From: Boesenbergia rotunda
Taxonomy: Eukaryota; Streptophyta; Magnoliopsida; Zingiberales; Zingiberaceae
Reading direction: 5' to 3'
Assembly: GCA_024364735.1 (NCBI GenBank)
Contig: JAGFNQ010001182.1
Coordinates: forward strand, 89,817-153,816
DNA length: 64,000 nucleotides
Both the position numbers and the translations under genes were made by a program. Positions within the stretch are counted from its first letter, which is position 1, and the number at the start of each line of letters is the position of its first letter. The notes below the pieces were generated by a model. It had not been told where the DNA came from, did no database searches, and saw nothing but the letters and a program-made list of their open reading frames with translations. Shown here piece by piece: positions 11,501 through 21,467 of this stretch.

Positions 11501-11606
11501 TATTGAATCTAAATCGAATCTTGCCGACATCTTTACCAAACCCCTACCCGAGGCCGAATTCACCACACTTCGGAGGGAACTTGGTATGTGCTTTGTGGAA
11601 TTCTAG
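8522..11606 (+). pseudogene. SIRE-A pol, left copy (protease to RNase H), three frameshifts
   Basis: The protease active site WILDSGCSSHMTGD is at 8525-8566 in one frame. The frame changes near 8610-8650, then is open from 8707 to 11076 with GAG-pre-integrase LWHRRLGH...CDACQEG, integrase core (LDLFDCHS, RSDHGGEF, QQNGVVERKNR: D-D-E intact) and reverse transcriptase (KARLVARGF, YQMDVKSAFLNG, catalytic YVDD at 10660-10671). A one-base deletion at about 11070 (AGAGATCTTG where the right copy has AGAGGATCTTG) shifts RNase H into frame 11073-11606, which still shows YTDSDYAGC, STTEAEY and the Copia end KSNLADIFTKPLP. The indels sit at short homopolymer or repeated bases, as expected from long-read error. 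Confidence 0.92.
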
Positions 11607-12137
11607 GAATTTAGTATTACTTGATCCCTTAGCATGGAGGCACTTAAATACATCTCACAAGGACTATAGGTTGGCTTGATTGTGTTTTCACTTTGCTATA
11701 TTGTGGGATGCTAGGGGATGATGCTCATATTTCACTTGTGCTTGTGGCATGTTGATGAAATATCATGTGTATCAATATTGAATGTTAAAATACCAACCAT
11801 GGGGAAAGCAAATGTTCAATTTATGGATATCTTGCCCATCGATCATGGTTGGACATTTTAAATGGCTTAAAACCATTTCTGGGGTGTATTCATGCTAGTG
11901 TGTAATCAACCTCTATAAGAATTCAAATCAGATCTTGAGTTTGGTACAAAGTGTATCAAATAAGTTCACTTCTCGAGTTTGTACCAAACTCCTAAACTAT
12001 CTTGAATTTTCATGTTGCACTATTTTTCCTTGATCATACATGGTGTAGGAAAGATGTCTGCAAAATTTCAAGATTTTTCGAATTTTCTGGAATTTCTACG
12101 ACATTTCTGAAATTCACCAAAGAGGGCTGAAATTCAG
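11607..12137 (+). other. SIRE-A spacer between pol and the internal promoter block (left copy)
   Basis: Non-coding; repeated at 16763-17292 with few differences. It contains an inverted word pair: GAGTTTGGTACAAA at 11938 and TTTGTACCAAACTC at 11979. No gene seen. Confidence 0.6.
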
Positions 12138-12335
12138 CCACCAGTCGACTGGCTCAGATACCAGTCGACTGGTAGCAGGCGACTGGGGGTCGACTGGGAG
12201 GTCGACCGGGATCTCTGTACGCAAGAAACACTGAAGGCAGTCGACTGGGAATACCCCAGTCGACTGGAGCCAGTCGACTGGGACCATCCCAGTCGACTGG
12301 GCTGGCGATTTCCTATATAAAGGGGCACTCGACCG
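12138..12335 (+). promoter_or_regulatory. Palindrome cluster plus TATA box upstream of the SIRE-A accessory ORF (left copy)
   Basis: About eight GTCGAC cores in CCAGTCGACTGG or CCCAGTCGACTGGG settings, the same motif as in the LTR, are followed by TCCTATATAAAGG (TATATAAA at 12314-12321), then a pyrimidine-rich leader and an ATG at 12544. The order motif cluster, TATA, leader, ATG copies the LTR layout, so this may be an internal promoter for the accessory ORF. That role is inferred. Confidence 0.65.
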
Positions 12336-12543
12336 GTCGCCTAAAACCCTAGATCTACTTCTCCTCTTCGACGCCCCTTCTCGCTTTGAGCTTGTCGAAC
12401 TTCCCCAACCCCTCCAAGCCTTAGGTTTTGCTCCTACTCCATCTTCTCCATCCCTTTTGAGTGAGATTAGGGTTTGTAAAGGTGTTGCTTGGCACCTATT
12501 GGCTTTTGGACGATTTTGCTATACCTTCCTACTCTCAATCATC

Positions 12544-12899
12544 ATGGAACGAAGGTAATGGCTTTCTCCTTTCCTACTTCTCTGTTAATACTTGTTTTCC
12601 ATCATGTTTATCAACTAATCAAATTTTTTGGTGTTGTGTGCTCTTCATTGGTTCACCCATGACATTCATGCATTTCATTCATGCATTTAGGGTTAGGCAA
12701 AAAACGTGTTGCATCCAAAAAGGGTAAGAGTAGCTCCCAGCAATCCCCTCCACCACCTCGTCGTCAAGGAGAGGGAAGCTCCCAGCAACCCTCTCCTCCT
12801 AGACCGCGGCTGCGTGTGCCTAGGTTCTACTCTCTGCGGCCGCTCAAAGAACGTTTGAAGATACCGAGTTCCATTTGATGGATTGCCGGTATCTAAATC
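12544..12899 (+). pseudogene. SIRE-A accessory ORF, left copy, cut by the N gap
   Basis: Mini-exon ATGGAACGAAG (12544-12554), intron GTAATGG...TTTAG (12555-12690) and the start of exon 2 from 12691, as in the complete copy at 17702. One extra A in the run after GGTTAGGC and further length differences near 12830 shift the frame, and the sequence stops at the gap. The same stretch is intact on the other side of the gap, so this is probably a noisier assembly of the same DNA. Confidence 0.6.
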
Positions 12900-13696
12900 N
12901 NNNNNNNNNNNNNNNNNNNNNNNNNNNNNNNNNNNNNNNNNNNNNNNNNNNNNNNNNNNNNNNNNNNNNNNNNNNNNNNNNNNNNNNNNNNNNNNNNNNN
13001 NNNNNNNNNNNNNNNNNNNNNNNNNNNNNNNNNNNNNNNNNNNNNNNNNNNNNNNNNNNNNNNNNNNNNNNNNNNNNNNNNNNNNNNNNNNNNNNNNNNN
13101 NNNNNNNNNNNNNNNNNNNNNNNNNNNNNNNNNNNNNNNNNNNNNNNNNNNNNNNNNNNNNNNNNNNNNNNNNNNNNNNNNNNNNNNNNNNNNNNNNNNN
13201 NNNNNNNNNNNNNNNNNNNNNNNNNNNNNNNNNNNNNNNNNNNNNNNNNNNNNNNNNNNNNNNNNNNNNNNNNNNNNNNNNNNNNNNNNNNNNNNNNNNN
13301 NNNNNNNNNNNNNNNNNNNNNNNNNNNNNNNNNNNNNNNNNNNNNNNNNNNNNNNNNNNNNNNNNNNNNNNNNNNNNNNNNNNNNNNNNNNNNNNNNNNN
13401 NNNNNNNNNNNNNNNNNNNNNNNNNNNNNNNNNNNNNNNNNNNNNNNNNNNNNNNNNNNNNNNNNNNNNNNNNNNNNNNNNNNNNNNNNNNNNNNNNNNN
13501 NNNNNNNNNNNNNNNNNNNNNNNNNNNNNNNNNNNNNNNNNNNNNNNNNNNNNNNNNNNNNNNNNNNNNNNNNNNNNNNNNNNNNNNNNNNNNNNNNNNN
13601 NNNNNNNNNNNNNNNNNNNNNNNNNNNNNNNNNNNNNNNNNNNNNNNNNNNNNNNNNNNNNNNNNNNNNNNNNNNNNNNNNNNNNNNNNNNNNNNN
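12900..13696. other. Assembly gap (797 N)
   Basis: A run of N. The bases before it match 18037-18055 and those after it match 8542 onward, so the two contig ends overlap by 4.36 kb in the backward sense. The gap length is therefore probably meaningless. Long open frames reported across it are made of N codons. Confidence 0.97.
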
Positions 13697-16600
13697 ATGT
13701 TCAAGCCACATGACCGGGATGTGAGCAAGTTTTCAAAAATCAAATACACAAAGAAAGGAAGGTGTCCTTTGGAAATAGTGGAAAAACTCAAAATTATAGG
13801 TAGAGGTACAATTGAGGTATCTTCTACTATCACAATTCATAAAGTTCTTCTAGTCAAGGATATGGAGTTTAACTTGCTTAGTGTGAGTCAATTATGTGAT
13901 TCCGGGTATCAAGTAGAATTCCATACCAATAAGTGCTTGGTTAGACAATTAGGATTGAAAAATGTTGTCTTGGAAGGGTTTAGGAGGCAAAATCTTTATT
14001 ACATAAATCTCTCTTATGCTTCTAACCTATCTATTGAGTGTTTCATGTCAAAAGAAGATGAAGGATGGCTATGGCATAGAAGACTTGGACACACCAACAT
14101 GAAGAATATAGCCAAGGTTGCTAAAATGGAATTGGTAAAAGGCTTACCTAAAGTGAAGTTTGTCAAAGATAAGATGTGTGATGCATGCCAAGAAGGTAAG
14201 CAATCAAAGTCTTCACACAAAGGTAAAACTTTAGTAAGCACTAAATTACCTTTGGAATTATTGCATTTAGATCTTTTTGATTGTCATAGTACTCCTTCAT
14301 TGATGGGAAATAAATATTGCTTAGTTATCATTGATGATTACTCTAGATATACATGGGTGTATTTTTTGAAACATAAGGATGATACCTTAGCAATTCTCAT
14401 AAGCTTTGCCAAACGGGTAGAAAATGAAAGAACCTTGAAAATCAATAGGATTAGGAGTGATCATGGTGGAGAGTTTGAGAATTCAAACTTCTCTAATTTT
14501 TGCTTAGAAATGGGATACAAGCATGAATTTTCATGCCCTAGGACTCCCCAACAAAATGGAGTGGTTGAGAGGAAAAATAGGGCTCTACAAGAAGCGGCTA
14601 GAACTATGTTGAATGCATACTCTCTTCCCACGTATCTATGGGCGGAGGCGGTTAACACCGCTTGCTACATTCAAAATAGGGTTGTAATTCATAGATTCTT
14701 AGGAAAAACACCTTTTGAATTATGGAATGGGAAAATTCCCAAAATTCACTACTTTAGGGTGTTTGGTTGTAAGGCTTACATCCTAAACACAAAGGATGAC
14801 TTGAGAAAATTTGATGCTAAGGCGGATGAAGGCATTTTTGTTGGGTACTCACTCACTAGTAAGGGGTATAGGGTGTACAATAAAAGAACCCAAGTAGTTG
14901 AGGAATCATCAAATGTTGAATTTGATGAATCCTCTAACACTTACCCTAGAAAATCTCCTATTGATAAGGACATAGAAACTAGACAAAAGGAGATAACCCA
15001 AGTTTTTCAAAACTTACAATTGGAAAGCAATGATCAAGGGGGAGGAAGAGGAGAATCGGATGATGAAAGGAGAAATGATGATTGTGAAAATGTTGATGTC
15101 ACTCATTCTAGACCGTTGAGGAATCACCACAATCACCCCATTGATCAAGTAGTTGGAGATATTGACCAAGGAGTGAGAACTAGATCCTACTTTAGGGAAC
15201 ATGCTAGTCAAATAGCTCTAATTTCTAGCTTTGAACCGAAATCAATTAATGAAGCCCTAGGTGATAATGATTGGATTTTGGCAATGCAAGAAGAGCTAAA
15301 TCAATTTGAAAGGAGTAAAGTATGGGATTTGGTTCCTAGACCCGATGGAAATACAATTGTAACAACGAAATGGGTGTTTAGGAACAAGCTAGATGAGCAA
15401 GGCAAGGTCACTAGAAATAAGGCTAGATTGGTTGCTAGAGGCTTCAATCAAGTTGAGGGGCTCGATTATGATGAAACATATGCCCCGGTAGCTAGATTAG
15501 AGTCTATTAGAATCCTATTAGGATATGCCGCTTACATGGGTTTCAAACTTTACCAAATGGATGTAAAATCGGCTTTCCTAAATGGAGTCATTAAGGAAGA
15601 AGTCTATGTAGAGCAACCACCCGGATTTGAGAGTCAAGACTATCCAAACCATGTTTATAAGCTTAACAAGGCTCTATATGGGTTAAAACAAGCTCCTAGG
15701 GCTTGGTATGAAAGACTCTCATCCTTCCTAGTGTCTAAGGGATTTAGGAGAGGAACAATTGACCCAACTTTGTTTATTAAATCTAGAGAAAATGATTTAT
15801 TTGTTGCCCAAGTTTATGTTGATGATATCATTTTTGGGTCAACAAATGATGATTTTCTTCAAGAATTTATTAAACATATGGAAAATGAATTTGAAATGAG
15901 TTTGGTTGGGGAGTTAAAATTTTTCCTAGGTCTTCAAGTCAAACAAACACATGAAGGAACTCATGTATATCAAACAAAATATGCTAAAGAAATGATTTCC
16001 AAATTTGGTATGGAAAATGCTAAGGTGGCATCTACTCCAATAAGTACAAATGCTAAAATTGATAGTGACCTTGAAGGGAAAATAGTTGATCCTAAACAAT
16101 ATAGGAGTATGATTGGTAGCTTACTATATCTAACCGCTAGTAGACCGGATATACTTTTTGCGGTAGGAATGTGTGCTAGGTATCAATCTTGTGCCAAAGA
16201 ATCCCATTTAGTGGTGGTCAAGAGGATCTTGAGATATGTAAAGGGCACCCTAAATGTAGGACTTTGGTATCCTAGGAATCAAAACTTTGACCTAATAGGA
16301 TATACCGACTCGGATTATGCTGGGTGTAAGTTAGATAGGAAAAGTACTAGTGGTGGTTGCCAATTCCTTGGATCCTCCCTAGTAAGTTGGTGTAGTAGGA
16401 AGCAACCATGTGTTGCTTTATCTACTACCGAAGCCGAATATGTAGCCTTAGGAGGATGTGTGGCTCAATTATTATGGATGATGCACACCTTAGAAGATTA
16501 TGAGCTTCACTACTCCAAGGTCAAAATCCTATGTGACAATATGAGTACCATCAACTTGACAAAAAATCCGGTACACCACTCTAGGACCAAGCACATTGAG

Positions 16601-16762
16601 ATAAAGCATCATTTCATTAGAGATCATGTGGCAAGAGGAGATATTGAATTACATTATATTGAATCTAAATCGAATCTTGCCGACATCTTTACCAAACCCC
16701 TACCCGAGGCCGAATTCACCACACTTCGGAGGGAACTTGGTATGTGCTTTGTGGAATTCTAG
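13697..16762 (+). CDS. SIRE-A pol, right copy (integrase, RT, RNase H), open to the stop
   Basis: From about 13727 to the TAG-type stop at 16762 the frame is open for roughly 1,010 codons. Order: end of protease, GAG-pre-integrase (LWHRRLGHTNMKNI), integrase with D-D-E (LDLFDC, RSDHGGE, VVERKNR), linker, reverse transcriptase with YVDD at about 15817, and RNase H with YTDSDYAG, STTEAEY and NLADIFTKPLP. The protease catalytic DSG lies in or before the gap; the first few codons are in a shifted frame (a GGGG/GGG difference from the left copy). It would reverse-transcribe and integrate element DNA. It differs from the left copy by a handful of substitutions and short indels only, so it may be the same locus or the other haplotype. 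Confidence 0.93.
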   Translation: MFKPHDRDVSKFSKIKYTKKGRCPLEIVEKLKIIGRGTIEVSSTITIHKVLLVKDMEFNLLSVSQLCDSGYQVEFHTNKCLVRQLGLKNVVLEGFRRQNLYYINLSYASNLSIECFMSKEDEGWLWHRRLGHTNMKNIAKVAKMELVKGLPKVKFVKDKMCDACQEGKQSKSSHKGKTLVSTKLPLELLHLDLFDCHSTPSLMGNKYCLVIIDDYSRYTWVYFLKHKDDTLAILISFAKRVENERTLKINRIRSDHGGEFENSNFSNFCLEMGYKHEFSCPRTPQQNGVVERKNRALQEAARTMLNAYSLPTYLWAEAVNTACYIQNRVVIHRFLGKTPFELWNGKIPKIHYFRVFGCKAYILNTKDDLRKFDAKADEGIFVGYSLTSKGYRVYNKRTQVVEESSNVEFDESSNTYPRKSPIDKDIETRQKEITQVFQNLQLESNDQGGGRGESDDERRNDDCENVDVTHSRPLRNHHNHPIDQVVGDIDQGVRTRSYFREHASQIALISSFEPKSINEALGDNDWILAMQEELNQFERSKVWDLVPRPDGNTIVTTKWVFRNKLDEQGKVTRNKARLVARGFNQVEGLDYDETYAPVARLESIRILLGYAAYMGFKLYQMDVKSAFLNGVIKEEVYVEQPPGFESQDYPNHVYKLNKALYGLKQAPRAWYERLSSFLVSKGFRRGTIDPTLFIKSRENDLFVAQVYVDDIIFGSTNDDFLQEFIKHMENEFEMSLVGELKFFLGLQVKQTHEGTHVYQTKYAKEMISKFGMENAKVASTPISTNAKIDSDLEGKIVDPKQYRSMIGSLLYLTASRPDILFAVGMCARYQSCAKESHLVVVKRILRYVKGTLNVGLWYPRNQNFDLIGYTDSDYAGCKLDRKSTSGGCQFLGSSLVSWCSRKQPCVALSTTEAEYVALGGCVAQLLWMMHTLEDYELHYSKVKILCDNMSTINLTKNPVHHSRTKHIEIKHHFIRDHVARGDIELHYIESKSNLADIFTKPLPEAEFTTLRRELGMCFVEF

Positions 16763-17292
16763 GAATTTAGTATTACTTGATCCCTTAGCATGGAGACACT
16801 TAAATACATCTCACAAGGACTATAGGTTGGCTTGATTGTGTTTTCACTTTGCTATATTGTGGGATGCTAGGGGATGATGCTCATATTTCACTCGTGCTTG
16901 TGGCATGTTGATGAAATATCATGTGTATCAATATTGAATGTTAAAATACCAACCATGGGGAAAGCAAATGTTCAATTTATGGATATCTTGCCCATCGATC
17001 ATGGTTGGACATTTTCAATGGCTTAAAACCATTTCTGGGGTGTATTCATGCTAGTGTGTAATCAACCTCTATAAGAATTCAAATCAGATCTTGAGTTTGG
17101 TACAAAGTGTATCAAATAAGTTCACTTCTCGAGTTTGTACCAAACTCCTAAACCATCTTGAATTTTCATGTTGCACTATTTTTCCTTGATCATACATGGT
17201 GTAGGAAAGATGTCTGCAAAATTTCAAGATTTTTCGAATTTTCTGGAATTTCTACGACATTTCTGAAATTCACCAAAGAGGGCTGAAATTCA
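16763..17292 (+). other. SIRE-A spacer after pol (right copy)
   Basis: Same non-coding sequence as 11607-12137. No gene seen. Confidence 0.6.
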
Positions 17293-17490
17293 GCCACCAG
17301 TCGACTGGCTCAGATACCAGTCGACTGGTAGCAGGCGACTGGGGGTCGACTGGGAGGTCGACCGGGATCTCTGTACGCAAGAAACACTGAAGGGCAGTCG
17401 ACTGGGAATACCCCAGTCGACTGGAGCCAGTCGACTGGGACCATCCCAGTCGACTGGGCTGGCGATTTCCTATATAAAGGGGCACTCGAC
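17293..17490 (+). promoter_or_regulatory. Palindrome cluster plus TATA box upstream of the accessory ORF (right copy)
   Basis: Same array as 12138-12335: about eight GTCGAC palindromes, then TATATAAA at 17471-17478, about 230 bp before the accessory ATG at 17702. One extra G (AAGGGCAG against AAGGCAG) is the main difference from the left copy. Likely an internal promoter by position; not proven. Confidence 0.65.
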
Positions 17491-17701
17491 CGGTCGCCTA
17501 AAACCCTAGATCTACTTCTCCTCTTCGACGCCCCTTCTCGCTTTGAGCTTGCCGACCTTCCCCAACCCCTCCAAGCCTTAGGTTTTGCTCCTACTCCATC
17601 TTCTCCATCCCTTTTGAGTGAGATTAGGGTTTGTAAAGGTGTTGCTTGGGCACCTATTGGCTTTTGGACGATTTTGCTATACCTTCCTACTCTCAATCAT
17701 C

Positions 17702-19134
17702 ATGGAACGAAGGTAATGGCTTTCTCCTTTCCTACTTCTCTTGTTAATACTTGTTTTCCATCATGTTTATCAACTAATCAAATTTTTTGGTGTTGTGTGC
17801 TCTTCATTGGTTCACCCATGACATTCATGCATTTCATTCATGCATTTAGGGTTAGGCAAAAACGTGTTGCATCCAAAAAGGGTAAGAGTAGCTCCCAGCA
17901 ATCCCCTCCACCACCTCGTCGTCAAGGAGAGGGAAGCTCCCAGCAACCCTCTCCTCCTAGACCGAGGCTGCGTGTGCCTAGGTTCTACTCTGCGGCCGCT
18001 CAAAGAACGTTTGAAGATACCGAGTTCCATTTGATGGATTGTCGGTATCTAAATCGTTCATATTTTCAAGAGAGAACCCCACATCTCATTGAAATAATTG
18101 ACTACTACCGCCTAAACAAATTGACTGGATGCAAAACCGATATCAATGTCACACTCCTTAAGGAATTTTTTGTAAATTTACATTCCATAGGTGGTCATGA
18201 GCACAACTTTGAGTCTACTGTAGGGGGAGTAGTGATTGAGTTCAATCCTGACAGTCTTCGTCACTTTCTACAGTGTCGTGAGTCGGCCAACCCATTTACA
18301 TGCTTTCCGACCATGCCTGGCCTCATTACGGGTTCTTTCTCTCATGTCACCATCGATCATATTCATCGCCACTATTTTGGCCGTCCTCGACCCATCACGT
18401 CGAACATCTTTGAGCATACAAACATGGGGGTAGTCCAGTACATATGGTATCGCATCATTCTAGACTGCATTCTCCCTCTTGTCACCCGGGGACGGTCTGT
18501 CATTCGACTCCCGCATCTTGTTATGATGTATGCTCTTGAGCAGCATTTTGACATAGACGTTGCCCTGCATGTCTTTCTTTCCATCCTACACTTTTCAGGT
18601 CCGATCCAGGGAAAACTCTATCTGCCTTTTGGCCACATTTTGACAGAGTACTTTGCATCCAAAGGAATTGATACATCTAGGGGTGAGATTAAGAAACTAT
18701 CCCCTCAATATAGTCAACTAGGGGAACTGCATCTTAAACTCGCCAAGATTGTCTGTCATGGGGGAGTCATGATGTGGAAGGCTGAGGTTCCTCGTCATGA
18801 TGATTTAGCAGCCGAGGAGGACGCCCCTGCTGTACCTGCGGATGCCGGTGGGGCTGCGGATGCCGCTGGAGCTGAGGATGCCCCTGGAGATGCTCCTATG
18901 CCTGATGCTCAGTACCCCGACTCTCTTGTTGAGCGGGTTACACATTTGGAGGAGATGGTCGGCCAGGGCTTTCAGGAGTTTCGTGACTTTCGTCAGGCGA
19001 CATATGACCGGTGGACCGTGGAGGATCAGCGTCACATCATCAATGACCAGCGTCAGCTGGAGATGTATGAGATGCTACGTGCTATGCAGATCTCTCATCA
19101 GTATCCTCCACCTCCTCCGCCTGCCGACGAGTAG
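17702..19134 (+). CDS. SIRE-A accessory ORF (aORF), spliced: mini-exon 17702-17712 plus exon 17850-19134
   Basis: Proposed exon 1 is ATGGAACGAAG (11 nt); the intron is 17713-17849 (GTAATGG...GCATTTAG, 137 nt, phase 2); exon 2 runs to the TAG at 19132-19134. The product is about 431 aa: basic N-terminus (RRVRQKRVASKKGK, possible nuclear signal), Ser/Pro/Gln-rich stretch (~20-50), a compact helical domain (~65-325) with YFGRPRPIT, IILDCILPLVTR, HFDIDVALHVFLSILH and YLPFGHILTEYF, an Ala/Asp-rich linker, a coiled coil (VERVTHLEEMVGQGFQEF...) and a terminal PPPPPP. The domain resembles proteins listed as putative plant transposon protein near SIRE 3' ends, formerly called env-like. No signal peptide or membrane segment is visible, so an envelope role is unlikely. 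Homologues lie at 24601-26247 and 62778-63938. Function unknown. Without splicing the frame also opens upstream of 17702. Confidence 0.75.
17713..17849 (+). other. Predicted GT-AG intron in the SIRE-A accessory ORF
   Basis: Donor AAG|GTAATG, pyrimidine/T-rich body, acceptor GCATTTAG|G. Splicing joins AG to G as one Arg codon. SIRE-B has an intron at exactly the same coding position (after 11 nt), which is why I prefer this start over an unspliced one. Confidence 0.65.
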
Positions 19135-20411
19135 ATTGAGTTGCCTCTTGGCATTTCCTGGCGTCGAGACTTGTTTTATTAGTCCATATATTGTATCTCG
19201 GACGCAGGTCTTTCTGGTTGATGTATTTGGATGACACTTTATTTACCTGGCTATGGTTGATTTCACTTCTGTTTATGTGTTTTTTTTAGTTATGTAAAAA
19301 CTCTATTTGCAGTTATGAAGTAGTTTCGTCATTTTGGGTTGGTGATCATATGAGTTGGTTTGAATTATGTTTGATACTATATTCACCTTGGCAGTGTTGA
19401 ATCTATACTCTTATTTTTCTTGCTGCCATCAGCCCTATTTATGATCAGTATGAAATTTTAATGGGATAATGGATTAAGGGGGAGTCTCCGTGTTGGTTAA
19501 GAACAAGAGTCTTATGTATGGCCATATCCATGTATTCTTAGTACTCATTGATCATGACTCTTAAACTTGCCTTGAACACATTTCCTAATCCCCATAGAAT
19601 GGCATAGCATAGGTCTTTCATTGATAGCTATAGTTGGTGCCTAGATTGATACATAGTTTCATGAGTATCAAGTTATTTCTGGACTTTTCAAACTTTGTAT
19701 CAAACCACTATTTCAAGGTGCATATATTTTTCAAAATATTTTTCATGAATAGTGGGTAACTTAAGAAATGTTGGGGTGAAATTTCAGAATTTTTCGATCA
19801 CTGTACATTTATTTCTGCATTTCTGAATTTCGGGAGATGAAATCTGCATTTATCAGCTACCAGTCGACTGGCACTGTACCAGTCGACTGGTATCAGTCGA
19901 CCAGAGGTCGACCGGGTGACTCTGTTTTGTGCTGAAATTGAAGTTGTGTCCGTCCTTTGAACCCTGATTGGTCAAGAGAGTCATTGGATTCAAGTTGACA
20001 CGCAAGGTTGTTACGTTATGGGAAGAGGCTCGGATTCTTTTTAATCTGTATTGATGGCTAAGTATTGTTGGTGTTGCCTTCAAAATGAATCAAGGACATT
20101 ATTGGTGCAATGATCCAAGGCGAGCAAGGCTTTAGGGGGAGCAAGCCTTTAACGGGTACATGTCTATCCTGACTTATCTCATGGTTCATTCCTCGCTTGA
20201 GTATTGTCACTCCCTTTTGTGATTTTTGTCAAAAAGGGGGAGAAATAGATTAAGTTAGCTCTTAATCGTGATTATGTGTTTTAGATTACATGAAATGTTG
20301 CATGATTATATTCATATGCCTATCCTTATATGCCTCATGTTCATGTATCATTATACTTAAAGCATGTTGTGATATTTAAAGACCTAACTTAAATGAGTTT
20401 TGCCAAACATC
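19135..20411 (+). other. SIRE-A 3' untranslated region
   Basis: Non-coding, about 1.3 kb. Contains a third small palindrome cluster (19858-19915) and ends in the polypurine tract. No gene supported. Confidence 0.7.
19858..19915 (+). repeat. Third GTCGAC palindrome cluster of SIRE-A
   Basis: ACCAGTCGACTGG twice, then GTCGACC and GGTCGACC within 58 bp. No TATA box follows, so a promoter role is less likely here than for the other two clusters. Confidence 0.65.
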
Positions 20412-20425
20412 AAAAAGGGGGAGAT
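20412..20425 (+). other. Polypurine tract of SIRE-A
   Basis: AAAAAGGGGGAGAT abuts the 3' LTR start; it primes plus-strand DNA synthesis in LTR retrotransposons. Confidence 0.9.
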
Positions 20426-21467
20426 TGTTGGTGCAATCTTGCTCCAAGTAATTATGGTTTTCATGTTTGGCTAAACAAGTTTAAGTTAGGCAATGTTTTG
20501 TGTTCTAACTTGTGTGCTTTGAGTAAGCAGGAAAGTCCAGGTGGAAGACTTGGCAAGGGAAGTCCAAGAAGAGAGTCTTGGCAAAGGAAGTCCCGGAGGT
20601 GTGACCTCTTGGCAAAAGGGAGACTTAGTATGACGAAGCCGATGGAAACACTTCAAGCAAGTGCAAGGATGAGGAGTCGTGAACTCAGAAGCATCCAAGA
20701 GAGGCACAAGGCTTGTGGAAGGTGTTTGAAGGCGTCAGTCAGGACTAAGGGATGAAAAGGGAAGCTGAAATGTGATTTCTCAGCTTCATCAGTCGACTGG
20801 CAAGTTGTCAGTCGACTGGCAAGTTGTCAGTCGACTGGGACCACAACACACAGAGAATCGGGTCGACCCAAGGAGGGTCGACCAGTCGACTGCCAGTCGA
20901 CTGGAATTGGTACCAGTCGACTGGATCCAGTCGACTGGTCCTGTACCGGTCGACTGGAGGTCGACCGTTGCGAAGGCGGCTGAGGCACTCATTACATATT
21001 TTGTAGCCGTTGAAGCCTACCAGTCGACCGGTAAGTGAGCAGTCGACTGGAGTCGCGGACGAAGATATAAAACCTAGTGTTTTATCTTGGAGAAGTAAGG
21101 AGCTTTCCTTGTGTACGAAGTGTGCGATCATTCTAGAGCTCTCCAAGCTTCACAACTCTCTCAATCTCCTCCTCCAAGCTTTCATTTCATTTGTAAGAGG
21201 AGGGAGATCATTGTGTTAGGGTTTCTCCACCTTCAAGTGTGATCTTGAGAAGAAGAAGTTCATTGTGAAGGGTTTTGTGTGGTGTGTGTGGATCCTTGGA
21301 TTAGTCACCTTGAAGAGGTGGATACCAAGTAAAATCAGTGAGTTAGTATTGATTTCTTTCCTACCTTCATATTTCTATTTATATTGCTTCCGCTAACGTG
21401 TTTGTAGGAAAGAAAAATCGAAAGATAGCTATTCACCCCCCCTCTAGCTAGGGCAAAGATCCTAACA
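20426..21467 (+). repeat. SIRE-A 3' LTR (1042 bp)
   Basis: Partner of 5726-6749. The 18-bp length difference equals one extra AGTCGACTGGCAAGTTGTC-type unit near 20800-20830. A handful of other base changes are visible. TATA box at 21066-21072. The flank after 21467 is SIRE-B pol, unrelated to the Copia-1 flank before 5726. Confidence 0.93.

Larger units (their letters stand above)
5726..21467 (+). mobile_element. SIRE-A: SIRE/Maximus-type Ty1/Copia element with LTRs, gag, pol and accessory ORF
   Basis: The boundaries are the two LTRs (5726-6749 and 20426-21467), each starting TGTTGGTGCAATC and ending ATCCTAACA, with a primer site after the first and a polypurine tract before the second. Domain order protease-integrase-RT-RNase H makes it Copia; the long gag with coiled-coil tail, the large extra region after pol and the extra ORF fit the SIRE lineage. 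The 15.7 kb span is inflated: 8542-12899 and 13697-18055 are near-identical and flank an N gap. Removing the redundancy gives about 10.6 kb, normal for this lineage. The two outer flanks belong to unrelated Copia elements and show no 5-bp target duplication, so left and right halves may come from different insertions. Confidence 0.9.

Noticed and set aside
12844..13833. Long open frames across the gap on both strands
   Set aside because: They consist of N codons.
8542..18055. Two tandem pol genes in one retrotransposon
   Set aside because: The copies meet an N gap exactly at their ends and are near-identical, so an unmerged contig overlap explains them better.
17702..19134. Calling the accessory ORF an envelope gene
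   Set aside because: No signal peptide, fusion peptide or membrane helix is visible; it is basic at the N-terminus with a coiled coil and proline tail.
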